In this document: positions 22,220-34,100 of the stretch, piece after piece | Layout: every line of letters starts with the position of its first letter | How positions within the stretch are numbered: position 1 is the first letter of the stretch | Assembly: GCA_012845835.1 (NCBI GenBank) | Contig: JABAKD010000002.1 | Coordinates: 22,565,699 to 22,629,698, forward strand | Length of the DNA: 64,000 bases | Source of the DNA: Undaria pinnatifida | Taxonomy: Eukaryota; Sar; Phaeophyceae; Laminariales; Alariaceae | Direction of reading: 5' to 3' | Translations under genes and position numbers: made by a program | Notes under the pieces: model-generated | What the model saw: the letters and a program-made list of their open reading frames with translations, nothing else | What the model was told of the DNA's origin: nothing | Databases searched by the model: none

Positions 22220-22855
22220 TTATATCCAGCCGTATCCCATGTCATACGCCTTGTTAGGCTCCCAGGGGAATACCACGACACTAGCCCACTCAATTGGCTC
22301 AGCGGAGCACGAAAAGCTATACTTCCACGGACCGATATTCCAAAACAAACAAAAACGTGCGTCCGGTTTTGTGCGTTCGTATCCGCTAGATAGCCTGTCC
22401 GCTTTCGAGTCGCATAGGAGACGAGCTACTCGAATGAATTTGAATACGATATTTCCAATCACCCAAAAGTCCGTCGTGGTCATAAACAAACGCTGCAACT
22501 TTACGATGCAGTTCCAACCTACCCTTTATAATATTAACACGAGTAAGTCCATCGTGCCGCCACGCGTCGCGTTTGTTTCTTCCTCTGGAGTCCCCCAAAG
22601 CGGTTCGTTCACATACATGGCAAAAAAAAAAACAGCCAAAACGCCCCAAAAAAGGCTCCAGTACAAATTCGTACCGGCAAAGAGAGGCTGGTGAGGCCGA
22701 AGCGCCGAAACGAGACCCAAGACAGGTCGAATGGGGCCCTGGGCAAAAGAATCCCGACAGAGGCCGAACGCAGGTTCAAAAGGGATGGAAAAGAGGCGCC
22801 CGAAGGAGGCCGAATGAAGAAAAATAGACCGACCCTTCTTAAACCTTGGGTACAT
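22220..22855 (-). pseudogene. Decayed reading frame of unknown origin
   Basis: Read on the minus strand, one frame runs about 210 codons from 22855 to 22220, broken only by TAA at 22526-22528. The text is unlike the low-complexity shadows elsewhere: it is rich in aromatic residues (NLYWSLFWGVLAVFFFAMY, FCLFWNIGPWKYSF) and has possible membrane segments. I do not recognise a family. It could be a relic of a mobile or captured gene, or chance. Confidence 0.3.
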
Positions 22856-23716
22856 GTTTTAATTTTTTTCATCGCGCATACAAGGTGCAGTTTTTCCGCT
22901 GCTCGCGTTCGATTTCCATTGCATTTTAATGCCGAAAAAGGGGGCCGAGAAGAGGCTAAAGGATGGAGGTGCAAGCGGGTGGCGCCGGGACAGGCATATA
23001 AAAACGGCGCTGTGAATACAACTGCGGCGCGGAGTCGTTCGAGAGCCCTTCCGCCTGCCATTCCGTCGGGTATCGTTTTCGTCCATCATGTCGCCACGTA
23101 ACCCGCCGAGACAGGCGAAAAATACCGCACTATGACTTCAACTGCGGCGCGGAGTCGTTTGAGAGCCCTTCCGTCGGTCATTCTTCCGTCGGTCTCATGT
23201 TCGTCCATCATGTCGCCACTTAACGCGGGGAAACAAACATTTTCAAACACACGAAATTCTCCAATCGTCTTCCCCCCCCCCCCTTAACCCTTCCCGGCAT
23301 TTTAGGAATGCCAGTGTTTATGGTCATACGATTACCGTCATGAATGAAAAGAGTACACACACACCCTCCATCGCCATCTTTTTTTGGCCATCCGTCACTT
23401 TGCTTTGCTCCAAGCTCAACTCGTAAGAGCTTTTCGCACTCACCGACCTTCTGGAAAGGCCGTGATCACCGGTGCCAACCCATCTCATGCCGGTTTCCTT
23501 CAGCTTTATCGCACATAGAGTGCAGCATTCCCACTGCTTGTCGAATCTCCCCAAAGTTTGCTATACATAACTCACGCTCCAACGTGTTCAGCGACACGAT
23601 ATCATGTCGCTGAAAACGCGCAAAAAAACGCCTTTTGTATATTCATTTTTTATCCTCCGGCCGGTGGGCAAAAATAAAGCTTATGCTCATCACACTTGCC
23701 CATTGTTATATTAGAC

Positions 23717-23787
23717 TACATCCGAGACTTGAACCCCGCCACCCATGCCAGCGGAGGTAAAAGTTGACCTATTGAGCTACGCACTGA
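23717..23787 (-). other. tRNA-like relic (A-box/B-box pair)
   Basis: On the minus strand TAGCTCAATAGGT resembles a pol III A box and GGGGTTCAAGTC a B box, at the right distance. The D stem cannot close and the acceptor arms do not pair, so this is not a working tRNA. It may be a tRNA-derived SINE head or a decayed tRNA. Confidence 0.4.
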
Positions 23788-24079
23788 TCATACGAGGTTT
23801 TGCACTAGTCTATGGCACAGCAGTAATGAAATGAACACGCGACCCAAAAAAAAACATAACACCGGTACTTGGCAGCATTTCATTACCCGCGGCCTAAGTG
23901 TTTAATATGAACCAACGGCGAGTGGGAGGCAAACGGAAAGGCCTACACTAGACTATACATGCACTAATGGCTTGTGGGACACCCCACCTTTACTAAAAAA
24001 AATGATCTACAAAATGGGTGCGAACCCCGCCCACCCACCAATCTACCCCGCACGAAACGAAACGCAACAAAACACAAAG

Positions 24080-24093
24080 GAGCAGCAGCAGAA

Positions 24094-24147
<54 letters not shown>

Positions 24148-24150
24148 GAA

Positions 24151-24199
<49 letters not shown>

Positions 24200-24230
24200 C
24201 AACAGCAGCAGCAGCGGCGGCGGCGGCGGT
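24080..24230 (+). repeat. (CAG)n-rich trinucleotide tract
   Basis: AGCAGCAGC units with AAG interruptions, ending in (CGG)n. It lies beyond the stop codons of both flanking genes. It opens poly-Gln, poly-Ala and poly-Ser frames on one strand and poly-Leu frames on the other; none is supported as coding. Confidence 0.9.
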
Positions 24231-24576
24231 ATGGAAGTGCTCACGGCTGGCGAATGCCCCAGGACAAGCACGCAAAGCGCGCAGAGCCGATACCATCCAA
24301 AGCACAAACAAAAAAACGACATAAAAAGGACCCCCCCCGTGTCCTTCCAGCCTTGACTCGGCCGTTAGCGCATTTCTTACTCCACCAAGCCCATAACCAA
24401 CAAAGGAGGAGGAAACCGCAGGCCAGCGCCCTCCTCATTCAACCCAACCCTACCCTTGCGCTGGGTATAACCCCCATCCTGCACCCTGCACAGCCAGCCC
24501 TCCCCCCCCTTTCCGTCCGTCCCTCCCTCTATCCTTCCCTTCCCTCCCTCACCCCCCCCCCCTTTTCCAACCGTAC

Positions 24577-24790
24577 TGTAGAACTCCCACCGCCCTCTGC
24601 GCGAGGAGGTCGATCGCAAGCTGGGCGGGCGAGAGATCGGTGAACCTTCTCATGCCCCCTCCCCCCTCACAACTATCCTACGGAAATGCGGAACTCCCGC
24701 CATCTTACGCGAAACTATCCGCTGCAAGCTGGGCGGGCGACAGATCCGTGAATCTTCTCACGCCTCCGGAGACCTCCCCCGTTCGACAAT
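24577..24790 (-). repeat. Tandem duplication of the glycosyltransferase C-terminal coding end
   Basis: The segment encoding RRFTDLSPAQLA (24718-24770) recurs 108 bp downstream in the gene direction (24610-24655), again reading RRFTDLSPAQLA. Copy 1 then reaches TAA at 24705-24707. In copy 2 the frame stays open (IDLLAQRAVGVLQY) for some distance. Confidence 0.75.
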
Positions 24791-27700
24791 ATCTACTCTT
24801 GTACGATACCTGCGCGGCGTTCATCGCCCGCAGCACCGCGCACAACGCGTACCCCTGCCTTACCCCCGTCGCGGCGGGGACGTGCTCCTCCGTCATCTCC
24901 TCCTTCCCCTGCGGGTTTGTCCGCCGAGGGTGCACTCGGAGCGTTGCCATGGGGCTCAACATGTAGTCCGGGGGGGGAAGCTGGAGGGCGTCCGCTGAGC
25001 AGGTGAAGAACTCGTGGTTGCTCTTGTGTCGCTTACCGAACATGTACGTGCCGACTCGGTAGAGCTACGCACGACACGGTTTAGCGCGAGCAGGTGGCCG
25101 AACCGAACCGAAGCGGCGGCGGCGGCGGTGGAGGGGGTAGAAGGGGGGGGAGGGGGAAGGGAGGAAGCGGGGTGGAGCGGGGGATCCGGAGATCAGGAGG
25201 GGGGGGCAGAAAATGTGACCAACAACGAGGACACTCCTACCACCAAAGAGTAGATATAATGTGTATATAAGTTGACAGATAGACAGGCCTCGTAGATCGA
25301 CAAATACAGACAAATACCAGGTAGGCCTCAAAGTTCCCATATGCAACAAGCAGAAGAAATATATGAATATCACTGCTTGCGCGTGTAGGTCTACCAAACT
25401 ACCCCCCTCCCTCTCGTCGGATCGGATGTGGGATATCTTTTGTACTCTTGTCCAGAGCGCGTTGCGCGGCTCACCTGGCAGTAGTGCACGATTGGAGGAA
25501 TGTACTCGCCGAGGTTAGCCACCGCAGAGGCATCGCAAGCTTTCGTCCCTAAACGGTCCACCAGAGGCCAACCCTCGCTGGCAGCCATGCTCGAGTCCGA
25601 TACCATCAGCCCGTACGCCACGCGATGCCGCAAGCTGCCAATCACACGCAAAAGGAGGAAGAGACGGAGAGCACACGTTAGATGAACAAAAAAGAAGACA
25701 AAAACAGCAAAAAAGTATACACTTTTATTTTTCAAAAGTAGGAAAAGTTTAAGATCGATCCCGTACAAGGTATTTTTCCGTTCGGTGCGGCTCGTAGCAC
25801 CGGTGTCGGGCAGAGACAGCCAGAAATCCGCCGCACGGCGCCTCCGTCGCAAACGAACTACCCCCTCCCTCCCCCCCCACGACTCCTCCCCCTCCGTCTC
25901 CTGTTCCCTCCCTTCTCCCTCCCTCTCCCCTGCCGCCCTCCTCCCTCCCTCCCCCCTCCCGTCCTCCTCCCTCCCCCCTCCCGTCCTCCTCCCTCCCCCC
26001 TCCCGTCCTCCTCCCTCCCTCTCCCTCTCGCCCTCCCCCTCCCGCTCCTTTCCCTCCCTCCCCCCCTCCCGCCCTCCTCCCCATACAAGAAACTCACATC
26101 ACCGTCACCATATTTACCTCCACCTTCACCTCGGATATAAAGGCATGTGCGTGCACAAACCTAACCACCGAAGAACATACGTTCACTACAGTGCCATAGT
26201 AATACTTTATTGACATTTCTCCGAAAGCTTTTTTTTTCTTCCGCTAAATTTTCGCTGAGAAAATACTTCGCTGAGTTGCTTTCTGCCGAAAACAAAATGA
26301 CGTGAACTTTTTGTTCGCTACTATATACAATGTTCCCCTTTCGGGACGGGTTTAAAAAAAAATTGATATCCCCGGGGCGTCTTAAGTCCAAAAGGGGGAA
26401 AACAGGCGTTTCAATGATATCTGCATCCAACGATGTCTACAGGTGGAGAGCGACAGTAGTACCCTGGTACTGCTTTCGCTGCTGGGGTATGCTTCGTATA
26501 CCTGGTATGAGGTCCGACGATGTGTGTTTGACTGTTGCTTTGGCACGTCTTAATGTTGCCGTGGTTCGACCTCCTGCTGCTGCTGCGCAGCAGCAGCAGC
26601 CACACACACGTACACTGTGACTACGGGCACAAACGCGAGAGCTTGGAGCACGGCTGCCGTTGTATGGTTGCTGCTGTACTGTTGTACACTGATCTTGTGG
26701 CTACGAGGCTGAGAGGGGGCTTTAGCACAACAAAAAAAGAGGCTTTTCTTGATCATCTTGTGAGCCTATTGCAGCACACACTCCACGTACGTACGAAGCA
26801 CACAAACATAACACACAAAAAAGCACCGTCCGTGCCCGTTACGAAAGAGTGTTGCTGGTGCTGTGTGGTGCTGTATAGCAGACAGCAGAGAGGGTAAAAG
26901 CAAATGGACGGATGATGCTGTACAGCGGGTGGGAGAGGGTCGGAGAGCGGAGCGAAAACCAAAACGTGAGAGGGGGGCAGGCTATTTAACAAAAAAATAT
27001 ATATTGGGGTTTCCATGCACCTTCTCGGCTCAGCGAGGCAGAACACACAACCGCTTGACAAAAAGAGCAAGCTCAGCGACGTCTGATGCTCTGAGCACCG
27101 TCACGGAGCTCGGCCGGGATCGATCCAGACATGCGTCGTACTGTACCGATGGGAGTCTTGCTTGCCTCGCAGCTGAAAGCACGAGAAAACAACCTCGGTC
27201 GCCGGAGAACAGCAATCCAGAGAAAAAATGTGCATATTTTACATATATACACATATTTCGTCATCACTCAACTCACTTGAGGTGTGCGGCAGCGATGCAG
27301 AAACCGTACATCTCGGCCAAGATGCTCTGGTGACCCTTGTACACCCTCGCCGCAAGACCTACCCAGAGGTCCAACACCCTCGCCCAGTCTCGGGGGTGCA
27401 TCATGTAGGGGGGGCCCACGGGGTACACCGCAGCTGCCTTCTGTACGGAAACCTGTCCATGGGTGCGAGAGACATATGGTCATGGGTTTCATGCCTATTA
27501 TTTTTGTAAAATACTCTAAAATGCCATTGCTTCATATTTTTCAACAAAAAGGCTTTTCCGTATAACCGGGAAAATTTTTCAAGTCCTCATTTTTTAGCCG
27601 TTTAGGAGTCCGATGGGGTACATACACTCTTGCCGCCTCCTGCGCGGAAACCCGCCCACGGGCGAGAGCGGCGTGGGTGTTAATCGGCCTCTCGTACTTT

Positions 27701-28160
27701 CTTTGCGAAAACCTAAAAAAAAAATCTTTTTCAATGATATGGAGAAGCATATTCGCAAAATAACGTTTTCATTAGTATTATAACGCATTCCCGCAAATCC
27801 GAGGGGTTTTCCACGCGTCCCCGGTGTGCATCATGTAGGGGGGGGCGGGGGGGGGGGGGGGTACACAACTGCCGCTTCCTCCGCGGAAACTTGTCGACGA
27901 GTGCGAGTGGCATGGTCATGAATGTCTAGAAATGAATACCTGGCCCTTTCTTTGCGAAAATCTAATATATCTATATATGAAGGCTTTCCGGCCAATCCAG
28001 GAAAAAAATCGACCGGTATGCAACCCCAGATTTTAGGTGGGTAGTAGTAGTAGTAGTTGTAGTTGTAGTTGTAGTTGTAGTTGTAGTTGTAGTTGTAGTT
28101 GTAGTTGTAGTTGTAGTAGTTGTAGGTGAGTTATAGTTGTAGTTGTAGTAGTAGTAGTAG

Positions 28161-28191
<31 letters not shown>

Positions 28192-31100
28192 ATTTGGTTT
28201 TGTACCGGCTGGATTGTTCTCCTCGGATGGACTCTTGCACGTGGCGAAGCTGAGGTCTGGCCGTCTCTGCTCGTGAGGCGGCGGCGGCACAGCTGCCAAT
28301 CGGCGACGATATTTGACCCGGACAAAAGCGCGTGGCATCACAACAGACTACGCCATAAATCACGCCATAGCAAAGGACTTATATACAAAAAAAAACATGC
28401 ACTCAGGTAAAATAAAAGAAAAACGCTCGACCAGCAGCGCCCCCCTCCCCTCTCGCTCCCCTCCTCCCTTCCTTCCCCCTTGCCACGCCCCCACTCCTCC
28501 GCATTCGTCGCACCTGTCTAGCAGGAGTATCCGGCCCTAAATTCTCCGTGATTTCTGGCAAGTCTTTCCAAGCCGCCCACACGCCCCCCAGCCCGTAAAA
28601 CTGCCCCACCGGATGCCCCTCGACTACCCACTCCGGGCCTTTTGCCATTTCCTCCTCATGCCACAGCATTCGCCGTGAGTCCCCTGGTTACGTGGGGAAA
28701 GGTCAGCGGGGGTGTGGAGGGGGTTAAGAGGGGGGGAGTGCGGGGGGGGGGGTGCACGGGCGGGCGGGATAGGGTTGAAGGGGTTGAGCGCGGGTGTGGG
28801 GAGGGGAGGGGGGGGGGGAAGTCCCACTCCGCCAACAAAAAAAAGGATGCGTTTGAAAACTCCGAAGAAACGATTCCCCCCTCCCTCGCCCGCCCTTCCC
28901 TCCCTGTCCCTAAGAGAAAACACGAAAATTTCCAGCACGCATGCGTCCGCTGCGAACCAAAACCTCAAATCGCAGCAGCCCATCCACGCCTCACCGACGT
29001 TGGGCGATAGCTTGGACATGAGGATCATGTCCGGGTCGATGAGAGCTATTACCGCTTCAGACACCGGGGGTTTGGCGTTTTTGAGGAAGTGAGCCATCCC
29101 GTTCGGCTTGTTGTAGAAAAGGAACCTGTCGCGCGAGTCGGGGATCGGGGGTAAACAGGGCCGGGGCGATTACTTTTTCTTCGTGAGTTTCTAGTCCATC
29201 ATGCATTCCTTGCTTCGTGCAGTCCTTTCTTCATTAGATTCCGTTCTTGATGCATTCATTCATTCCTCCATTTCCGTTCTTGCAGATATTCGTCTATTCG
29301 TCCATTGTTTTCCCCATTCGCTCAGGTATTGATTCGCGCGTGTCTTCCTTTCTTCCTTCTTTCCTTTCTAATTTTGCTTTCCCTCCTGAATCCCTTCGTT
29401 CTTGCCTTCTAGCCTCCCTCCCTTCCTTGCCCCCTTCTTGACTTCCCTCGTGTCACACATACCACAATATTGTAATATATAAAGGGTAGAGCGGGGGAGG
29501 GGGGGGGGGGGGGGGGGGGCTTCTCTATTCCCAACGTCGCCGGGCTTGACTCACTCTTCTCCCGTCTCAGGGTCTAGGCTGTAGTCGGGCGTGAAGTGCA
29601 CCCGGAAGCGGTCGGGCTGCTTGTCCATCACAGCCTGCAATTCCCTCTTCTCCTCGTATGAGCACCCGCTGGCGACCCGCGTTACGGCACCCTGGTCCAC
29701 AATCTTTGAATACGACGAAAAAAGGCATAATTTACAAAACAAGGAAACCCACTTAAGGTGTGAGATCGAGGATTTCGAAAAATGACACAAGGAAGGCGTG
29801 TTTTTTACATTCAAAACAAAAACGAAAACGAAAAAAAACGCAGCTGCGTAATCGAGGAGTTCGTCGGAACAAATATTAGGAAGATGTGTGTGATACGTCG
29901 ATCGCGCGTTTTACAGGCTGTACATGGCTATTTATCACCACTGCTCCATTTTTCCAACATGATATAGTGCAAATGCTGCCCGAGGCAAATGCTGCCTGAG
30001 GCCGATTCACGAACGAATTAACTTGGTACCTGGTACATATACTGCGTGAAAACGTTTTTGCACATATGATTAGCCGAAGCGAACGCGCGGTGGCTCCTAT
30101 CCCCCGAAGGTCGGGTCCCTGTGGCGGCCCCCGTGGTATCGGGATGAAAACCCGGCTGCCCCTCGGAGGTGCGCGCAACCAAATCGCGTGTTTCGGAGTG
30201 ACATACTGCACCCGCCAACTTTGAACACACCCACACACGACCAACCAACTTACAACCGACACCATAAGCGCCGATGCCAAAATTGGCGCCAAGGCGCGGC
30301 TGCTGTTGCCTTGAAAGAAGTCAACGTCATAATCGAGTTTGTCGTAACAGGTCAGGCCCCACAAACTCTGTGGTCGAAAATAAAGTCTCACGGAAAATAC
30401 ACTGAGCAATAACTGTCCAGAAAAAAAGAAACGTGGATTTCCAGTTTCCCGTTACCACCGCTACGCGAGCCCGCCGCAATGCCCTTGTTGCTAATACCGC
30501 GGAAAATTGCAACCTACGACGTACCGCGGCCTACATTACTACTCCCAGGCTTTTGTCGCAGACTCGCCGGGTTCCACCGCAGCTGCGGAGCTGAGAGGTT
30601 TGATGGCCGTCACGACTCCAGCACCCACAGGTAACCGTCTTCCTCCCCACGTCACGGGGGAGGGAGACGGCTACCTTTGGGTACACGATAAGCAACTGCC
30701 ATCTCACTCTTACTTGTTGTCGCGACGGAACCCGGTGAGTCCCCGGCGAAAGGTTGTGTGAGTAGCCAGCAAGGTAGTGGTAGTAGATAGCAGCCTCCGC
30801 AGAACTACCGCAGCAACGAGGGCGACGCTACGGGCACGCGTGCGCGTAGCGGTGCTTATACACTAGGAACTGAATTTCCACGTATTTGCTCGATAGTCTT
30901 TTCCAGCGTCATAGTTCCAATTTCGGGGTTAGGCGCTTTCGATAGCCGTCACAAAGTGGGTCCAACCCTGACAGGCGTACTAAAGCGACAACTCCAAAAT
31001 CGGCGGCAAGGCACTGGCGAAGACTATCGCGCAAAAGAGCGGAGTTCCAGTTCCCATTAGCACCGCTACGGGAGCCCCCGCCACAATGCCTTCATTGCTG

Positions 31101-34100
31101 ATGCTACCGAGATTGAAAGTTACCACCATGACCTACTTTTGACTACTCCCAGGCTTTCGTCGACGACTTGCGGGGTTCCACCGAAGCCGCGGAAGTGAGA
31201 GGCTTGAGACGTCAGCCACCAACAGGGTACGCAGAGGTAGCCGTGTGCCTCCCGATTTCACGGGGAGGAAAACAGTGACCCCCGGGAATATGTTTTAGCA
31301 AACTGCCGTCTCAACCTCTGCGTCTCCACGGCCGCGAAGGAACCCGGCGAGTCGCCGACGAAAGCTTGGATGTGGTCATGTGGGTCGCGGTAGTAGCTTG
31401 CGTAGATGCTCCCCAGTACCTGAGAGAAAAGTAAAGTATTTTCGAGAGAAACACTGAAGGTACATCGTGTACTCGGAGTACTTCGGGGTCATGTGCTGAT
31501 AATACTGCATGTACTCGCAGTATTTCGGGGTTCTGTACTGCAGATACTCCCAGTCCTTCAAGTATTTCGTGGTTCGACACTGTTGTGGAATACTCCAGAT
31601 TCTTCAAGTATTTCGAGGTTCCGCACCTTTTATACTTGCAGCAAGTACTGCTCATACTGCAAAATCCTGCAGTATTTCGCCATTTCGTACTTTCGAGGTG
31701 AAGCAATCTTGGAGTATTTCAGGGTTTCACACTGCGAGGTACTGCAGATGGCAATAGTACTGGGAGTGTTTTATTCGTACGCTGCAGTATTTCGGGATTC
31801 AATACTGTACTTTCATAGGTGCATACTCAGCATACAGCACAGTATTTCGGATGTTCGTAAATGCCGGCGCGGCTTATACTCGGAGTTTAGTACTGCTCAT
31901 ACTCCCAGTACTCGCAGTGTTCCGGCCATTAGTACTGTCCATACTCCCAGTACTCGCAGTATCCCGGCCACGAGTACTGGCAATACTCGTGGTACTCGCA
32001 GTACCAAAAACACTTCAAACACTCCAAGTACAGTTGGAGTACGGACTATGCTGGGAACATCTGCGCATCCTTGGTTAACGTCGGCGTGAGAGCTGGTGCT
32101 TGTTTGGAAGTGCTTTTCGTGGCAAGAGACTGCTGTTGTGGCCGCGGTTCAGGCTCAGGCTGAGCTTAGGCCTCCGCCTCTGCCTGCGGCTGCGGCTGCA
32201 AATACGGTTAAGTTTGCGCGCCGGCTGCTGGTTCTCGTGTTGATGACGTAAAACGAAAACAATCAAGATGGGTGTGCGGACTCTCGTGTGGGCATTATGT
32301 GCGTCGGTTTTCGCCTGCTTTATCGTTATCTTTTTTTTTTCTTTTTTATCCTCCGGCGGATGGGGAAAAATAAAGCTCTAGCTCACCACACCCGAGGGCC
32401 AACGCCCGAATGGGTAGGGTGGACCGTAACTGGACCAAGTCCGGCGGAAGGCCATCTCCCATGGCCAGGGGTTTTGTTAGTGGGTGAGCTTGCGCAAGTC
32501 CCACACGGTGATGTCTTGGTACTTTGATTTTTCCGTGAATTTATTTTTTTCTTTCTTTTTTTTCTTTCCCCTTCTTATCCTTATGAAGGGAGTCTTGCAT
32601 GGTGGGTAGGTGACCAGCCTGTTTTATTTGGCCCTCCCAGTCTTCCTTCTTTTACTTGTTTCTTTTTTCCGGGGTATTTTTTCCCTTTCTTTCCCCCTTG
32701 CATGTCCATTTTGGCTCATGCTCGGGGTATGTTTCTATCTCCCGAGCTTTGGCTCCCCTTTTTATTTATTTATTTATTTTGTCTTGGTTTTCTTTCGTTG
32801 CTTCTCTCTTTTACAAGGTATTTTGGTTTAATGAGAAGAACACAAAGGGGGGAGGGGGGGAAACAGGAGGAGTAGAAGGAAAGCCGTCCAAGGGAATGGG
32901 GGCAGGGGGGGCAACAGGAGGAATAGAAGGGAGACCGCGGTGGACGAAGGCAGGAAGGAGATGGCAGACAGGGTAGCAAGGTACCAGGCCGACTAGTAGG
33001 TACATAGCACTTTTCGTCTTTTTCTGGGGTATTTTTTTCCCCTTTGTTCCCTCCTTGCGTGTCCAGGTTTTTGGCTCGTGTTCGGATTATCTTATTTTGG
33101 TTTTACTTTACTTTATTTTATTTCATTTTATTATGTTTCTTTTCCGAGCTTTGGCTCTCCTTTCCGGTTGGGTTGTTTCTTCGATCTCCCCTTCATTTTG
33201 TTTGTTTCATTTTTTGTTTTATTTTATCTTTGTTTTTATTTGTTTTCTTATTATTATTTTGTTTTTGTTTTTGTTTTTGTTTTTGTTTATTTCGTATTTC
33301 TCTCTTCCAATGTATTTCTGTTGCTGACGTATGTATGTTGTGCCTGTCGTACCCAGTACTAGGGCATGACATTGCGTTGTCGAATGCATTACGATGCATT
33401 ATCTCTGTGTCGTAGCTTGTGACCACAGAGCTGATCTTTCTAGGGTGAAGAATCAGTACGGACACTGGGTGTGCTGGATGTCGACGAGTAGAAGAACGGT
33501 TTAATGTGAAGAACACACACACACACTACCCGGAAAGATGATATTCCGGGTGGCTATCTCCACCGAAACTGACCCTCAGGGGACAGGCCGGGTCGATATA
33601 CACACGCATCCGTATACAACGGCAGCTTGCGCTGCCGGGGTTGTAACGAAGACCACTGATAGGGACAGCTTACGCGCTATACCTACAATGGGACCCGAAG
33701 GGTGCGCCAGCTAGCGTTGGGCTGCGAAAGCAACTGAGTTAAATCGACACACGAGGCGTATGAAAATACGTGGAAGTGTGGTGAGCTAAAGCTTTATTTT
33801 TCCCCATCCGCGGGAGGATGAAAAAAAAAAAAAAAAAAAAAAATTAGCTCACCACACTTCCATCGTTATCGTTATCGAAGCTAAAGCTTGTCGGGCCTCA
33901 TTTTTTTTTTTTTTTTTTTTTTTCATCCTCCGGCGGATGGGGAAAAATAAAGCTTTACGAGCTCACCACACTTCCACGTATTTTCATACGCGCCGTGTGT
34001 CGATTTTCATACGCGTCGTGTGTCGATTTTCATACGCGTCGTGTGTCGATTTCATACGCCTTATCGTACCCAAACGTTCTTCGTTTCGATGTCCAACACT

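Larger units (their letters stand above)
20139..24704. other. Convergent intergenic region between protease and glycosyltransferase genes
   Basis: This 4.6-kb stretch separates two stop codons that face each other. It contains the protease 3' region, a (CCCGT)n remnant near 20874-20888, an AT-richer block (about 21000-23900) with no intact gene, copies of a dispersed repeat at 21243-21318 and 23292-23358, a copy of the foldback-element motif at 23640-23700, a tRNA-like relic and the CAG tract. Confidence 0.7.

Noticed and set aside
20860-23900. Integrated virus or large mobile element
   Set aside because: The AT-richer composition suggested an insertion, but no integrase, polymerase, capsid or terminal repeat could be identified.
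23972-24643. Poly-Gln, poly-Ala and poly-Leu frames
   Set aside because: Homopolymers come from the CAG tract, with no flanking conserved sequence.
25749-26084. Gly/Arg/Glu-rich frame
   Set aside because: Produced by the CT-rich tract; the complementary frame is equally open.
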